Assembly (NCBI GenBank): GCA_027604685.1
Contig: JADHYX010000083.1
Coordinates: 1,963 to 55,498 of the forward strand
Source of the DNA: Lobulomyces angularis
Taxonomy: Eukaryota > Chytridiomycota > Chytridiomycetes > Lobulomycetales > Lobulomycetaceae
Direction of reading: 5' to 3'
Length of the DNA: 53,536 nucleotides
The notes beneath the pieces are model-generated. The model was not told where the DNA came from. It was given only the letters and a program-made list of their open reading frames with translations, and did no database searches. Shown here one piece after another: positions 43,024-53,536 of this stretch. The first letter of the stretch is position 1. Every line of letters begins with the position of its first letter. Both the position numbers and the translations under genes were made by a program.

Positions 43024-46000
43024 TCAATATATGGGCTGGCCAATGCAGATGCTTTTTCCAAATTCACAGCTAGCTAGGGTCATATCAGTGTCTCTCTCAT
43101 AAGGACTTAAACCGATTATGACAAAATTTCTCCCATTTTCAGTAAAGCAGTCTGAAATTATGCGGACAACCGCACTGTTTGAACCTACCACCATTTCTAA
43201 TGGGTGGTTATCATAAGTTGAAGCTAAACACACTTCTAAGGATTTGTAGGTGTGCTTTATACTCATTTTTTCTAAAATGATATCCGCATTTTGATGGGCT
43301 TTTTCAGATTCTGAGGCATATCTTTCTTCTATTCCTGCTACATCCAAAAAACTTATAGAACCTGTGGTAGCGTTTTGCTGAACATTTTCTATCAATTCAC
43401 TTTCACTTGAATTAATAAGAAATTTTATAATTAAAGTGGAAGTAGATGTAGTTCGTTTCTTCATAGTAAGCAACTGCTTTCTGCTGGAAATAGCACGTTC
43501 CACATTCTGGATTGCCTGAAGAAATGTTGTGCACCTCACTTGCTGGACAGGAGGGTCCATCTGAAAATGAAATTTAAGCATTTTATACCAAAATATTTTG
43601 TATACTTGAAAATCTCCAGATTTTGCTTTCGAGATCCAGCAAGGTGTTTCTATATCTCGATACAAATCGAAAACTACGAAAATAAATTTATAACAATGTC
43701 ATAAATAATACCATTTTCATTATGAACCTCAAACGCAGAACAAAAGACTTTGACTTTGGAATAATTGGACTCTCTTTCATATTCTTCAATGGAGAAATAC
43801 AACTCCTTTAAAAAAAGATGCATTAATCCTTCATTACCAACGGTGCCTTGCAAAGTGTAAGACTTCCCTGAAAAATATTTATATTGTAAAAATTTCAAAT
43901 TCTATTCAATTACCACTATTGGTTTGCCCAATAGCATATATTCCTAAATTTAAACCAAATATGGCACCTTTGACTGCATATTCTAAAAATATTGGATTTT
44001 TTTTATATTTTTTGAATGCAACGTCGTTAACTTACTCATTTCCTCAAAAACATCCTTTTGAGTAGATTCAGCGTTAAAAGCTCTATCAAACTGGTACGGT
44101 AGAGTTTTAATAGTATTATGGTCAATTTTACTACCAAATCCGAGATTTACGCTTATGTCAGTTTCACTTGAAACCTTAAGTACGACACCTTCACTGTTTT
44201 TATTTTGGTTAAAAACTATGGCAGGTTTACATCTAGCAAAAACTCGGACATTGCCTCGAACTATTCCTGATTGTTCCCAGGCTTTTTTTCTTCTCAGACA
44301 TTCAACTTGCCTTTCCATTACTATCTTTTCGAAATTTTCCTCCAATTTCATCATATTATCATTTATAGGAATTAGTATCTTAAAAGTAAGACTTAGTTGT
44401 AAATCAGAGAGTACTCGTTTAATGCCTTGAGTAAATCTTTCATGTTCAAATTTTATTCTTTTAATTCTTTGTAGCAGGTTTAACATTTGGCCCTTTTGTA
44501 GCCTTTTTTTGCTTCGCTTTACACCAAGTTCATGTTGGTAAGTCATAATCTGTAATCTCAGTCGGCAAATATGGTCTTCCTTTTCCTGCAAAATTGAGGT
44601 TTTAAAATCATACATATCTCTATCTGTTCCATTTTTCAGTATTTCTACCTCTACCATCAAATCCTTGCACCTTGAATTCAAATTGACCAAAGAATTTTGA
44701 ACACTCATTAACGCCTCGTTTTTTTGGAATATATTTTCAGATTGAGAATTGATATCATTTGTTAAACTTGCAATTTTTTCTTCCAAAGTAATGTTTTTTA
44801 ATTTTTCTTCTTCGAGTAGCTTGGTTCTTTCCTCTAGTTGATCATGCATCAACTTCAGTTGACATTTTAAATTGATTATCAACTCATCTTTTCTAAATAA
44901 CTCTTTTGAAGCATAGAGCTTTTCCTTAAAGTTAATAGGTGCAGCATTGCCATTTGTTAACTTCAACTGACTATCAAAATCCTCTTCCAGAAATCTATTA
45001 GCTATTTCATTTAAACCATTTTTATAGATCTGATTCATTTTCATGTTATTTGCCAACAAAAGTTTTATGTCATATCCATTATCTCTCAGACCCTGCAAAA
45101 TTCCAATTCTATCTTTCCAACTTGGTAGCAAGATTTGTACTTTATCAATTAAATTTGTCACAAAAGGTATTTCTGCCTCTTCTTCCAACTCCATCTGGAT
45201 CCACTGATTGGTAGAATCTTCAAATTTTAATCGATTATATCTTCTCACTGGTAACAAAGTAGAAAAAACCCTTTTTCCAAGTGAATTAATGTGAAATAGT
45301 GTACTGGTAGGTTCATCTGCAATTTCTTTTGTTACAGGAAAAACTGAAGAATTAATGGTAAGCGGGCTTACTTCCATTCTTTCCCTATCTTAAAAATAAA
45401 ATTATATTAATCCTTCATTCTTGCTTTTTAGATAGGTTAATATTACCTTTTGGTGATACACCACGACGGTGTACAAAGTGCCCAATTTTATCCCAGTTAT
45501 GCTAAACAAATTAGTCAAATAAAAAAAATACTTTTAATGTTCTTATATTACCGATAACGGAGTCAATTTCTTTTAATTTAGAAGAAAACGAATAAATTAA
45601 AAAATTAAAAAATTTTTTACAATCATTTTAAAAACCTGATTTTTCCAGTCACAAAGGTATAATTGTCCAAACTCATTTTCATAAACGCATTCTTCAAAAC
45701 CTTGATAAAACTTGAAATATTTTATATTATCTGGTCTATTCAACTTCTTATTGCTGATATCTACGTTGGTAACTGTTAGAGGGAGTGGGATTGATGTTTG
45801 AAGCGGAATATTACCCACAGTTGGGCTTTCTGCAATTTTTAGTGTTTGAGAGGAAGATTGTACAGTTGGTGGTGAAGTATCATTTGCATTCTGTGAAATA
45901 ATTTTTCTAGTAGTAACTATCTTTGAAGGTAAAATTTTTGGTTTTTCTGGTTGTGAATGAGGCTCTCTTTGATACTTCTGTTGTCCTGTGGGACTAGGAA

Positions 46001-46217
46001 GATATGGAGCTACTTTCTTTTTTTCAACTTTTGATTTCTGATATGCAGGAGTTGGATGTGGTGATTTTTTTATTGCATTTGCTTCTGGCTTTTTTATAGG
46101 ATGGTTTTCGCTAATGTTTTTCTCTCCAATTTCGGGCAAAAAATTATCATTTGATTCTTGACTCTTAGAGAGAGTTTCATAAGATGATGATTCCGACTTA
46201 GATCCTCCTGATCCCAT
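43024..46217 (-). CDS. Divergent C-terminal kinesin (kinesin-14-like)
   Basis: Eight exons join to about 985 residues. The N-terminus MGSGGSKSES starts a disordered Ser/Pro/Lys-rich region of about 180 residues. A segment with YFKFYQGFEECVYENE and short exons at 45580 and 45500 follow, then a long coiled coil (45000-44300). The motor domain is C-terminal: the neck/beta-1 stretch IVRGNVRVFARCKP is of kinesin-14 form, with YQFDRAFNAESTQKDVFEEM next. The P-loop GQTNSGKSYTLQG is complete after splicing. Switch I, normally SSRSH, is degenerate here (KRTTSTSTLII), and switch II is DVAGIEE instead of DLAGSE. Kinesin-14 motors move toward microtubule minus ends. With altered switches this motor may hydrolyse ATP poorly or be a regulated tether. 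The N-terminal MG-x3-S fits an N-myristoylation signal, which would be unusual for a kinesin. The kinesin assignment is firm; subfamily and N-terminal joining are moderately sure. Confidence 0.85.
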
Positions 46218-46376
46218 CAATGTTAAATAAAGTATAGATTTTTTAAAATATTATTTTAGCCAATCAAAAGAGGCATAAAACCATAATTAGCTGACCGAAA
46301 GAAAAAATTTAAAATAAATATTCAAAATGATATTAAGTAAATGCGCTATAAAATTTTTAATAATATATTACTAATA

Positions 46377-47490
46377 TTAAAGATCATCCTCATCTTCATT
46401 GTTAACAATTGCTAAATACTCCGCTTCATGTGTTTGATTGAAATGCCAAATAATAGCAATTATCAACAGTACTGCTTGAAGTGTACCGGATGCGAGATAG
46501 GAAATATAGGAAGTAAAATTAGTTCCTGGTTGAATATAAATAGAATAAACGAAAACAAACGATCCTGGACATTGAATTAACATGGTTGGAATGCTTAATG
46601 CCCCAACTCTCTATTTACGTTAAAAACATTATTTTTTTTCATAAATATAGTACCCTGGCCAGAAAAGTAGTAATAATTTGGGGAACAAATTGAACTATTG
46701 CCAGAAATGTAGCACTTATTCCAAAAACACTTGCAATGGCAATAGCGCCTTGGCTTCTCTCTCCATTAGGAATATTGGGATTAAGGGATTCTAATATTAA
46801 AGAGCGAGTAACAGTGACTGCTGCTAGAAATGTAAAGGCGATAATGGAAAACCCCACCATAATGGATCTTCGCCATTGTCTTGAAGCTCTATATTCAATA
46901 ATATGAGAGTGGGCAGGAAAACTGCTTACATTCTGAGTGTCGTCTTCACTTTGATGAATGGGTCCAGAAAATTCAAATTTCAAATGTTCCGGAAAGTAGA
47001 TAAAATATAAACTTGTTCTAAAAAAAAAAGAAAAACACTAAGAAGACCATTACATTGTTAGTAGTTACAGTAAAAATAGGCAGCATAACTGTATCGCAAC
47101 TTGAGTAATCCCCATAACATTTTCTGCACAAGTTATTGCTGGCCACTTTTTCAATGTTAAGAGAAAACATAGATATTATCAAAAATTTAGATACATTTTT
47201 TGAACAACAATGAAAAACTGGAAACTGAAGAATTAAGACATTTGAAACAACACAGATTGATCCTAAATTTCCTAAAAGAATAAAATACACTGAAAGACCT
47301 TCGCTTGTTTTTTTATATATTATTTTGTAAAACTAAAAAAAATGCAATATAAATGGCAAAATAGTGTAAATTTTAGAACCTGCGGTATGTAACTCAGTAG
47401 CATGCCACACGATAAAAAAATTCCTAGAATTAACTTCACTGAATTTTCACTTGGTATTTTACATCCTACATCTAAAAGTGAATTATACAT
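46377..47490 (-). CDS. PQ-loop repeat membrane protein
   Basis: Six exons encode about 305 residues. The first PQ loop reads LSCGMLLSYIPQ, then FYKIIYKKTSEGLSVYF across an intron. The second reads AIVQFVPQIITTFLARRVGALSIPTM. About seven hydrophobic helices are present. Two splices matter. AAT joined to TGG (acceptor AAAAAG) gives HCCSKNWPAITCAENVMGI. The CT|A junction gives LCCLFLLTSLYFIYFPEH, matching fungal PQ-loop proteins. The intron between these last blocks contains the branch-point-like CTAAC. The start is ATG 47490-47488 (MYNSLLDVGCKIPSE); a longer frame to the right is the antisense of the neighbouring gene. PQ-loop proteins include lysosomal/vacuolar cystine and cationic amino-acid transporters and SWEET-like carriers. 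The substrate is unknown. The gene is divergent with ALKBH6, only 79 bp apart. Confidence 0.82.
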
Positions 47491-47569
47491 TTTTTTAAAA
47501 AAACTTCAAATACAATTTGAAAAAATTTTTTTAAAAAACCTTCAAATAATCCTTGTTTATAATTTAATA

Positions 47570-48446
47570 TGTTGAGAGATGATCCGAAAGTTGCAATTAA
47601 CAATATAAAGATAGAAAATGATTTTATAACTGAAGTTGAGGCTGAATACTTATTATCCAAAGTTTATGCTGCTCGTATGGTGATTTTTCTTTTATTATAG
47701 TGTAAAAGAATTTAATCTTTTTGTCAAAATTAGCAAAACCAAAATGGGTTCAATTAAAAAATAGAAGGCTACAACTTTATGGTTGTCAGTACCTTAAAAG
47801 AAACGACAATAAGGCAGAAATCAACCAACAAAAGGAAACCCAACTGCCAATGATAAAGGAAGAATTTCCAATCTGGTTAGAAAAGTAAGTATTATTTAAA
47901 GTTAATTTAAAAATTTATAGAAGAATTCCTTTTATGGACATTAAGAATTTCACAACGAATTTCAAACTTTTTGAGGGGTATTGGAGTAGACATGGTTCCT
48001 AATCAATGTTTAATCAACGAATATTTTCCAAATCAAGGTATTTTTAGGCATAATGATGGACCTGCTTTTAAACCAATGATTTGTACATTATCTTTGGTAT
48101 GTTTAAAAATATTTTATTTTTTGATTCCTTTTAGGGTGAATACACTATTTTAAATTTTTTCGATACAAACAAATTTGAAGACTTAGAATTAACATCAGAT
48201 TTCCCTTCGACTAAAGTATACTTGCCTAAAAATAGTCTAGTTTTCATAAGTGAGGATGCATATCTTAAAAATTTACATTCGATTGATGATTTTGGAGAAG
48301 ATTTTATAAATAAAAATGATAAAATTATAAATTTTGACTTTTCAAACGAAAATGAAACTCATTATTTGAAAAAAACCAACACAAGGGTTAGTTTAACATT
48401 CAGAATTGCAAAAAATGTTGTAAAAAATAATTTTTTTAAATTTTAA
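47570..48446 (+). CDS. ALKBH6: ALKBH6-like Fe(II)/2-oxoglutarate dioxygenase
   Basis: Four exons (47570-47674, 47734-47884, 47946-48096, 48135-48446) encode about 239 residues, close to animal ALKBH6. The N-terminal block FITEVEAEYLLSKVYAA joins PKPKWVQLKNRRLQLYG when the acceptor at 47733 is used, matching the family. Then follow PIWLEK, ISNFLRGIGVDMVPNQC and NEYFPNQGIFRHNDGPAFKP, giving the iron-binding H-x-D. The distal His lies in YLKNLHSID and the 2-oxoglutarate-binding Arg in TRVSLTFRI. AlkB homologues demethylate nucleic acids or proteins; ALKBH6's substrate is not firmly established. The double-stranded beta-helix core is intact. Whether it acts on the same mark as the MTA1-like methyltransferase in this window is not known, and I would not assume it. 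Confidence 0.88.
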
Positions 48447-48674
48447 ATAATTTTTCTATCATATTTTGGTAAATTGATTATTTTTATTTTTTTTTTTCAA
48501 TAAAGTTGAAGAATATTAAAATATTGAATATTTTACATCTAGAATAATCATTTCCCAATTTTAAATAATTTCTATTTTAAAATAAAAGTTGCTTACTGTT
48601 AACACTTAATGTAATTTAAAAAAAAAAAAAGCTTTTCCACTGTATCAGAACTGTTCATAAAGATTTCAAAATTC

Positions 48675-51426
48675 TTAAATTTTGGATTTTAAAAAAGACT
48701 TTTCATTAAAAGCTTTTTTTATTTCCTCCAGACAGTCACTATCTTCAATAGTAGCCGGAATTTGAAAACTTTCTTGACCTTTAAAAAATAACGGTCAATT
48801 TAAAAAAGACATTGATTCATTTTTTATGGAAAACTATAATACCGTCGCCAATTTGTCTTAAACATCTCCGTAGAACCTTTCCACTCCTAATGCAATGAAG
48901 TTAAAAACCAAATACTTTTTTTATAAATACATCAAACCTTGTTTTGGGTAATCTAGGAACAATTGTAATAGACTTCAGAGATGCAATAGCCCCAATTTCG
49001 CCCCTAATTAAGTTTTTTAAATCCTCACAAATGTTTACCGAGTTATTTCCATCACTTTTTAGTACCACAAAAGCTATTGGCAATTCCCCTTTAACTTTAT
49101 CATGCACAGCAACAACAGCGGACTAAAGAATTAACAATTAATTGCAAGAAAATTTCACCTCAGCTACATTTGGATGTGTAGACAAACACGACTCCATGGA
49201 ACCTGTAGAAAGCCTGTGACCTGCAACGTTAATAACGTCATCAGTCCTGCTCAATATGTGAACATAGGCATCATCGTCAACTTTTCCAGCATCAGTCAAG
49301 TCAAAATATCCAGGAAACTTATTAAGATATGCTTTCAAATACCCACTGTGATTTTTCCACAGTGTGGTTGCACATCCAGGAGGCAGCGGTAATTTAAGAG
49401 CCTAAAGAATATAATGCTACTACCGACAAAGACTACATACCAGATTTCCTAACTTTTCATCAGTTTCCTCACTCTCAAGTACTACCACATTATAACCTGG
49501 GCTAAAGCAAAGTCAGCTATTCATATCAAAAAATTCATATACCAAGGGAGACCAGCGGACCCATATTTCTCCTTTGTTCTATTTTCCCCATCAAAAAAGC
49601 AGCTAGCAGTAATTGGCCAACCTTATACATAAAAACTTAAAAATACTTTAAATGCAATTATACCAGTTTCTGTTTGCCAATAGTTGTCAATCATAGGAAC
49701 CCCCAACATGGTACCGAAATGCTTCAAGGTTGCCGGATCACTTCTCTCCCCAGCCTTTTCAAGTAAACAAATATTAAGTATGTAGCTACTACAGTGAATG
49801 GTACCAAAAACACTGCGCGCAAAGTTTTTATCTTGCTTTTGTGAAACAATTCTCCTTTAGGATCTTCCCTTTTAATCTAATAAATGACACCATTTAAAAA
49901 TATTAAAGATATTTATTCTTTCGAGTACCACTCTGATGGAAGTAGGAGCAGTAAAAATCGCGTTAATTTTATATTCCTCGACCATGTCCCAGAGTTTTCC
50001 TGCAGTTGGAGTTCCCACTATATTCAAACTAAAATAAAAGATTTTGATTTAAAAGTTTACCTGGCTTTCCTTCATATAAAACTGTTGTAACCCTGCTGAG
50101 CAAGGGAGCATACACTATATAGGTATGTCCTGAAAATTTATTCAATAAAACATATGCATTTTTGTTATACAATACCAACCACCTAAAAAAATATTATCAA
50201 ACGTTTACAAAATATATGTATGATACCCATCCAATATCTTAAAAGTTAATATGTTAGAAGTTAATTTTTAAATCACTACCTGAAGCACAAAAAAAAACAT
50301 CTCCAGGTTTCATTCCGAATATGTTTTGCATTGACCAGGCAGCAGCAACGGCATGACCTCCACATTCCCTGACAACGCCTAAACATTAGATCAGTATAAG
50401 GATAAACTAATTCCTACCTTTTGGGGTTCCGGTAGACCCTGAAGTATCTAATTATTAATTTTTTTTTAACTACTCATATAGTGTCAATTTATACATAGCA
50501 AATATAGTGGATCATTTGATGAAATTGGAACAGGCGTAACATTTTCCGCCCCTTTACTTTCAATAATGGCTAACTCTTTTTCCCAATCTTTTTCACCAAA
50601 GCTATCATTTAAAGGTACTTCCGGAATTTCCTTTCTTTGGAATAATAAAACTTTTGGGTTTAATCCTGACAATTTAATTGCATTTGCCACCAATGGTTTA
50701 TAATTGATAATTTTTTTAGGTTCAATCCCAGCAGAAGCTGTTAAGATTATTACGGGATTTGCATCGACAATTCTTTTGGAAAATTCTTTCTCTGCAAATC
50801 CTCTAAACAAAAACTTTTAGTACTGTTATCTTTATAAAAAAAAAAAACCATTGCTTAAACCTACCCAAAAACAACAGAGTGTATGGCACCTAATCTTGCA
50901 ACAGATAGCATTGCGACAACAGCTAAAAAACAATTGTTAAGTTGGAAAGTACATTAAGAACAAATTTATATTGATAGTCAATAAAAAATATGCAATGTTA
51001 TAGTCACCTTCTGGTATCATTGGCATGTATATCATTACCGTTAAACCTCTTTTTACCCCCTCATTTCTAAGGAAAATTGATAACAAATTCACTTTTACCA
51101 GCAATTCCTTATAAGAATATTTTTTTTTTTGACCAGTAAGAGGACTCTCGTAAATTAACGCAGTCTGGTCTCCAAACCCTTTTATTTCAACAAACAAGTT
51201 AGAATTGTTATAAAAGGAAATATAAACCATTGTTAATATGAACGTCCAAGCAATTATAAGAAGTATTCATTTCACCATTTTTAAACCATTGGTAGTGGGG
51301 AAAGGGTAAATTATTGTCGAAACTGTAGACCAGCTCTGGATTTTTGAACCACTTGATCAAATTCTGCTGTTTTTTCCAAAAATTTATAGGATTCCTTAGT
51401 GAAGCAATGTGAATTAATTTTTGCAT
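48675..51426 (-). CDS. Acyl/propionyl-CoA synthetase, ACSS3/PrpE type
   Basis: Many short exons (at least eleven) encode about 640 residues of the ANL adenylate-forming family. Visible blocks in order are NPINFWKKQQNLIKWFKNP, WFKNGEMNTSYNCLDVHI and RLGAIHSVVFG. They continue with the phosphate loop DTSGSTGTPKGVVR, GGHAVAAAWSMQNIFG, ASDIGWVVGHTYIVYAPLL, TTVLYEGKPVGTP and FTAPTSIRVVLKEIDP. The C-terminal part has RTDDVINVAGHRLSTGSME, the catalytic-lysine region PRLPKTRSGKVLRR and IPATIEDSD. The combination of WVVGHTYIVYAPLL and EGKPVGTP is the propionyl-CoA synthetase/ACSS3 pattern rather than acetyl-CoA synthetase ACS1. The enzyme joins a short-chain carboxylate to CoA using ATP via an acyl-AMP. 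It ends in SKI, a permitted variant of the peroxisomal PTS1 signal, whereas mammalian ACSS3 is mitochondrial. Exon borders in the middle are approximate. Confidence 0.9.
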
Positions 51427-52038
51427 TAAATTAAGGCTAATGTTATTGGGAATGAAAATTTCAGTTTAAGACACCAAAATAGAAACTTAAAAGATCAGTA
51501 TTAGATCCTGATTTATTAGCTGATAAAAGTTATAATCAGAAATAAAACACTGCATTGGTCTTATAGGATTCGACAGTGATCAAAGCGGTAATGACAATTT
51601 AATTGTTTTCCTTCAAATACAATGAGCTGGTCTTAATCGTCAGCATAATCAAAAATTTATGATGTGAGATGCAGAGCACGATAAGAACATGATACGTTAA
51701 GACATTTAAGTTTTCAACTACACTAAGTGCTGAACATTCAGTTGCTTGGCAACAAATGCTGAGGCATTAGTGATCGCTGCAGCTCTAACGTATCTCAAGT
51801 TGATCATCATAGAATAATTTGCGAAGAGCAGTTTACAGTGATTTTTTTAAAAAAATTGCCAATTTCCAGCAACATCAAATTTAATACAAATATATACTAT
51901 TCTGAATGTGTGACAAATTCAACAGTGGCTTTTCATTTTGCAAGCTTTTCTTTTTTCTTTAAATAAAATTTCTTTAAATAGCATTTAAGTTTAAATTTCA
52001 TTTTTTAAATCTTGTTTTAGTTTTTCAATCCTACATAT
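51427..52038. other. Divergent intergenic region ACSS3-like/CYRI
   Basis: This lies between the divergent starts of the acyl-CoA synthetase (-) and CYRI (+). From about 51480 to 51850 the sequence is compositionally balanced and nearly free of homopolymers, unlike all other spacers, yet has no long open frame. A weak C/D-box-like pair is noted at 51659-51733. The last 190 bases return to AT-rich promoter-like sequence. Confidence 0.45.
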
Positions 52039-53425
52039 ATGGGGAATTTTCTTACATTATTGAAAGGTTTCTACTTCAAATCTCTTGCTTTCTTACCTTT
52101 TCTATTTTCATTTTAGGTGGTTCTTCCCAATCTCTTGAAGAACCTCCATATCAGTTAGAAGTCGACCTAGATGGTATTTTCTTTTCCTTGGAAATTTTTT
52201 TTTGATTTTTTTTTATATTTAAAAGCTGCTAGTCCAACACCTGAAGAAACTAACTTTTACAATTACATTTCTGATGTTATCAGACCATGTCAGGCTAATC
52301 TCGAGTCCTTGAGGACCTATCCAGGATGTGGAGACTACATTAGAAAAGTATTTTTAATTTTTTTATTTCATTAATTTATTGTTTTATCTTTTGAAAGGCT
52401 ATATCTTCTCCTAGTAGAGAATCAGAAAACGAAGCATGGGAAGTTGTTTTACCTGCTGTTGCTAAATTGCGTCAGTTCTATGAAATGGCTTTAAAATTAG
52501 GTGAATTTTTATTTCTATATTGGATATTTACCTCTTCGTATGTTATTTGCATTATTTAACAATTTTTTTTAGACGAAGCCTTTGTCAAAGCAATTCAATT
52601 TTTTGCACAAGGATCGGTTTTGGAAAATTTAGAGAAATATCAGGCAACTGCAAAAAAATTGTCAGAAATTCTTTATATTTGTGCGCAATTTGATGAAATT
52701 AAAGTACAATAAAATTTTTTAATATTTTAAAACATAAATTTTATATTTTTTTTTAGATTAGTAACCCTAATATCCAAAACGACTTTTCATATTACCGAAG
52801 AACTCTGAGTAAGATGAGAATGGTTAATCCAGTAATGAGATTAATATTTGATGTTTTTTTATTGAAATTTTTTTTAATAGTCTCCCCAAAATTTGGTTGT
52901 AAATGATGAACTAGCGAACAGAATGTCCCTTTTCTATGCTCATTCCACTCCACTTACAAAATCTTTAATCGATAGTGCGCAAGGTCTTGGGGTAATTATT
53001 TTTCTTTTCAAATGTTGAATTTTTCCTTTTTTGATCAATTTTAAAGTCTAAAGGAGTCCCCAATGGAGAAATATGTGATCTCTTTGCGATATTAGCAGCT
53101 GTTTGCTATTTTACTGTACAAAAGAATCCGCAAGCACCAGCAGATTACTTCTTAAGAACAATGGTGATGAGTATCATTTTATATGATCATGTTAATCCAC
53201 AAGGAGCTTTTATAAAAACCTCCACAATTAATGTAAAAAAAAATTATTAAGTTAAATGGTAATTTAATTTTTTTATTCATTTTCTTTTAGATGAAAGCAT
53301 CTGTTAAAGTAATTCAGACTAGAGGAGGTTCAATTTCGGATTCTTTGCTAGGTTCTCTAAAATACACAACAATTCATTTAAACGATGAGACTACCCCAAA
53401 ACAGACAAAAGCTTTGTTTGCTTAA
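52039..53425 (+). CDS. CYRI: CYRI (FAM49), Rac1-binding WAVE/Scar inhibitor
   Basis: About nine exons encode about 315 residues, the usual CYRI length. MGNFLTLLKG keeps the N-terminal Gly for myristoylation. The body aligns throughout with animal CYRI-A/B: PCQANLESLRTYPGCGDYIRK, AWEVVLPAVAKLRQFYEMA, LSEILYICAQFDEIK, NPNIQNDFSYYRRTLSKMR, ELANRMSLFYAHSTPL, MSIILYDHVNPQGAF and KYTTIHLNDETTPKQ. YYRRTLSKMR contains the paired arginines needed for Rac1 binding. CYRI competes with the Scar/WAVE complex for active Rac1 and so limits Arp2/3-driven protrusion. Its presence implies Rac and WAVE, and so probably actin-based motility or shape change in some cell stage. The RhoGEF at 20490-23426 could act upstream on the same GTPase class. 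All junctions are in phase. Confidence 0.95.
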
Positions 53426-53504
53426 ATGAGTTTATACTCACTGTTAGAGAAAAAATTATTATTATTTTTTTTGGATTTTTCTATATATTTCAATTTTTAA
53501 TTTT

Positions 53505-53536
53505 TTTCAACTTTTTTTTTTTTTTTTTTTTTTTTT
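53505..53536. repeat. Terminal poly-T run
   Basis: The window ends in an almost uninterrupted T tract of about 26 bases. Such a run often stops an assembly, so this may be a contig end rather than a biological boundary. Confidence 0.7.

Noticed and set aside
45420..46217. Separate small Ser/Pro-rich gene upstream of the kinesin
   Set aside because: Its frame has no natural stop before a good donor, and two short exons (near 45580 and 45500) carry it in phase into the kinesin coiled coil, so one gene is the better model.
47171..47219. U12-type intron in the PQ-loop gene (GTATCT donor, TCTTAAC branch-like site)
   Set aside because: The match to the U12 donor is imperfect, and an ordinary GT-AG intron ending AAAAAG explains the frame equally well.
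47535..47660. Apparent N-terminal exon of the PQ-loop gene on the minus strand
   Set aside because: It starts without an ATG and is antisense to ALKBH6 exon 1, whose conserved residues are on the plus strand. An ATG at 47490 gives the PQ-loop protein a natural start.

Overview
The window is nuclear DNA of an AT-rich eukaryote. Coding exons are interrupted by many short GT-AG introns, mostly about 40-70 nt, with long T runs on the coding strand before the acceptor. Three lines of evidence together suggest an early-diverging, zoosporic (flagellated) fungus. First, there is a fungal-type Zn(II)2Cys6 cluster, a Pex24p/DysF peroxin and a Cdc24-like exchange factor. Second, there are cilium/flagellum genes: IFT70 and a cytosolic carboxypeptidase. 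Third, there are genes typical of basal fungi or animals rather than Dikarya: a BK-type K+ channel, CYRI, and an MTA1-like adenine methyltransferase. A Rozella-like (Cryptomycota) or chytrid-like source fits, but this is inference and no species-level marker is present.

Layout. 335-1488 (+) is a TMEM198-like membrane protein. 1865-4064 (-) is PEX5, the PTS1 receptor. 5166-6258 (+) is a tandem-rhodanese sulfurtransferase. 6586-10362 (-) is a Slo/BK-like potassium channel. 10815-11509 (-) is a small Zn2Cys6 protein. 11790-13014 (-) is an MT-A70 methyltransferase of the MTA1 type. 13203-15927 (-) is an F-box/leucine-rich repeat protein. 16468-17777 (-) is a single-pass membrane SH3 (Fus1-like) protein. 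18267-20191 (-) is a C1-Pex24p-DysF peroxin whose 5' end is lost in an assembly gap. 20490-23426 (-) is a C1-DH-PH-PB1 RhoGEF. 24108-27520 (-) is a cytosolic carboxypeptidase.

The second half holds MOT1/BTAF1 (28360-34592, +), a 1,546-residue orphan protein (34979-39661, +), IFT70/TTC30 (39783-42165, -), COX16 (42587-42945, +), a divergent kinesin-14 (43024-46217, -), a PQ-loop membrane protein (46377-47490, -), ALKBH6 (47570-48446, +), an ACSS3/propionyl-CoA-synthetase-like enzyme ending in SKI (48675-51426, -) and CYRI/FAM49 (52039-53425, +).

There is no operon logic, but themes recur. Peroxisomes: PEX5, the Pex30-like peroxin and a possible PTS1-tailed acyl-CoA synthetase. Flagellum and microtubules: IFT70, CCP, kinesin-14. 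Rac/Cdc42 and actin polarity: the RhoGEF, CYRI and possibly the SH3 membrane protein. DNA and transcription: MTA1-like methyltransferase, MOT1, Zn2Cys6. No rRNA, tRNA, transposon or CRISPR could be supported. Gene models were built by hand from reading frame, splice signals and family resemblance. Intron boundaries that keep conserved motifs in phase are reliable; first exons are the weakest part.
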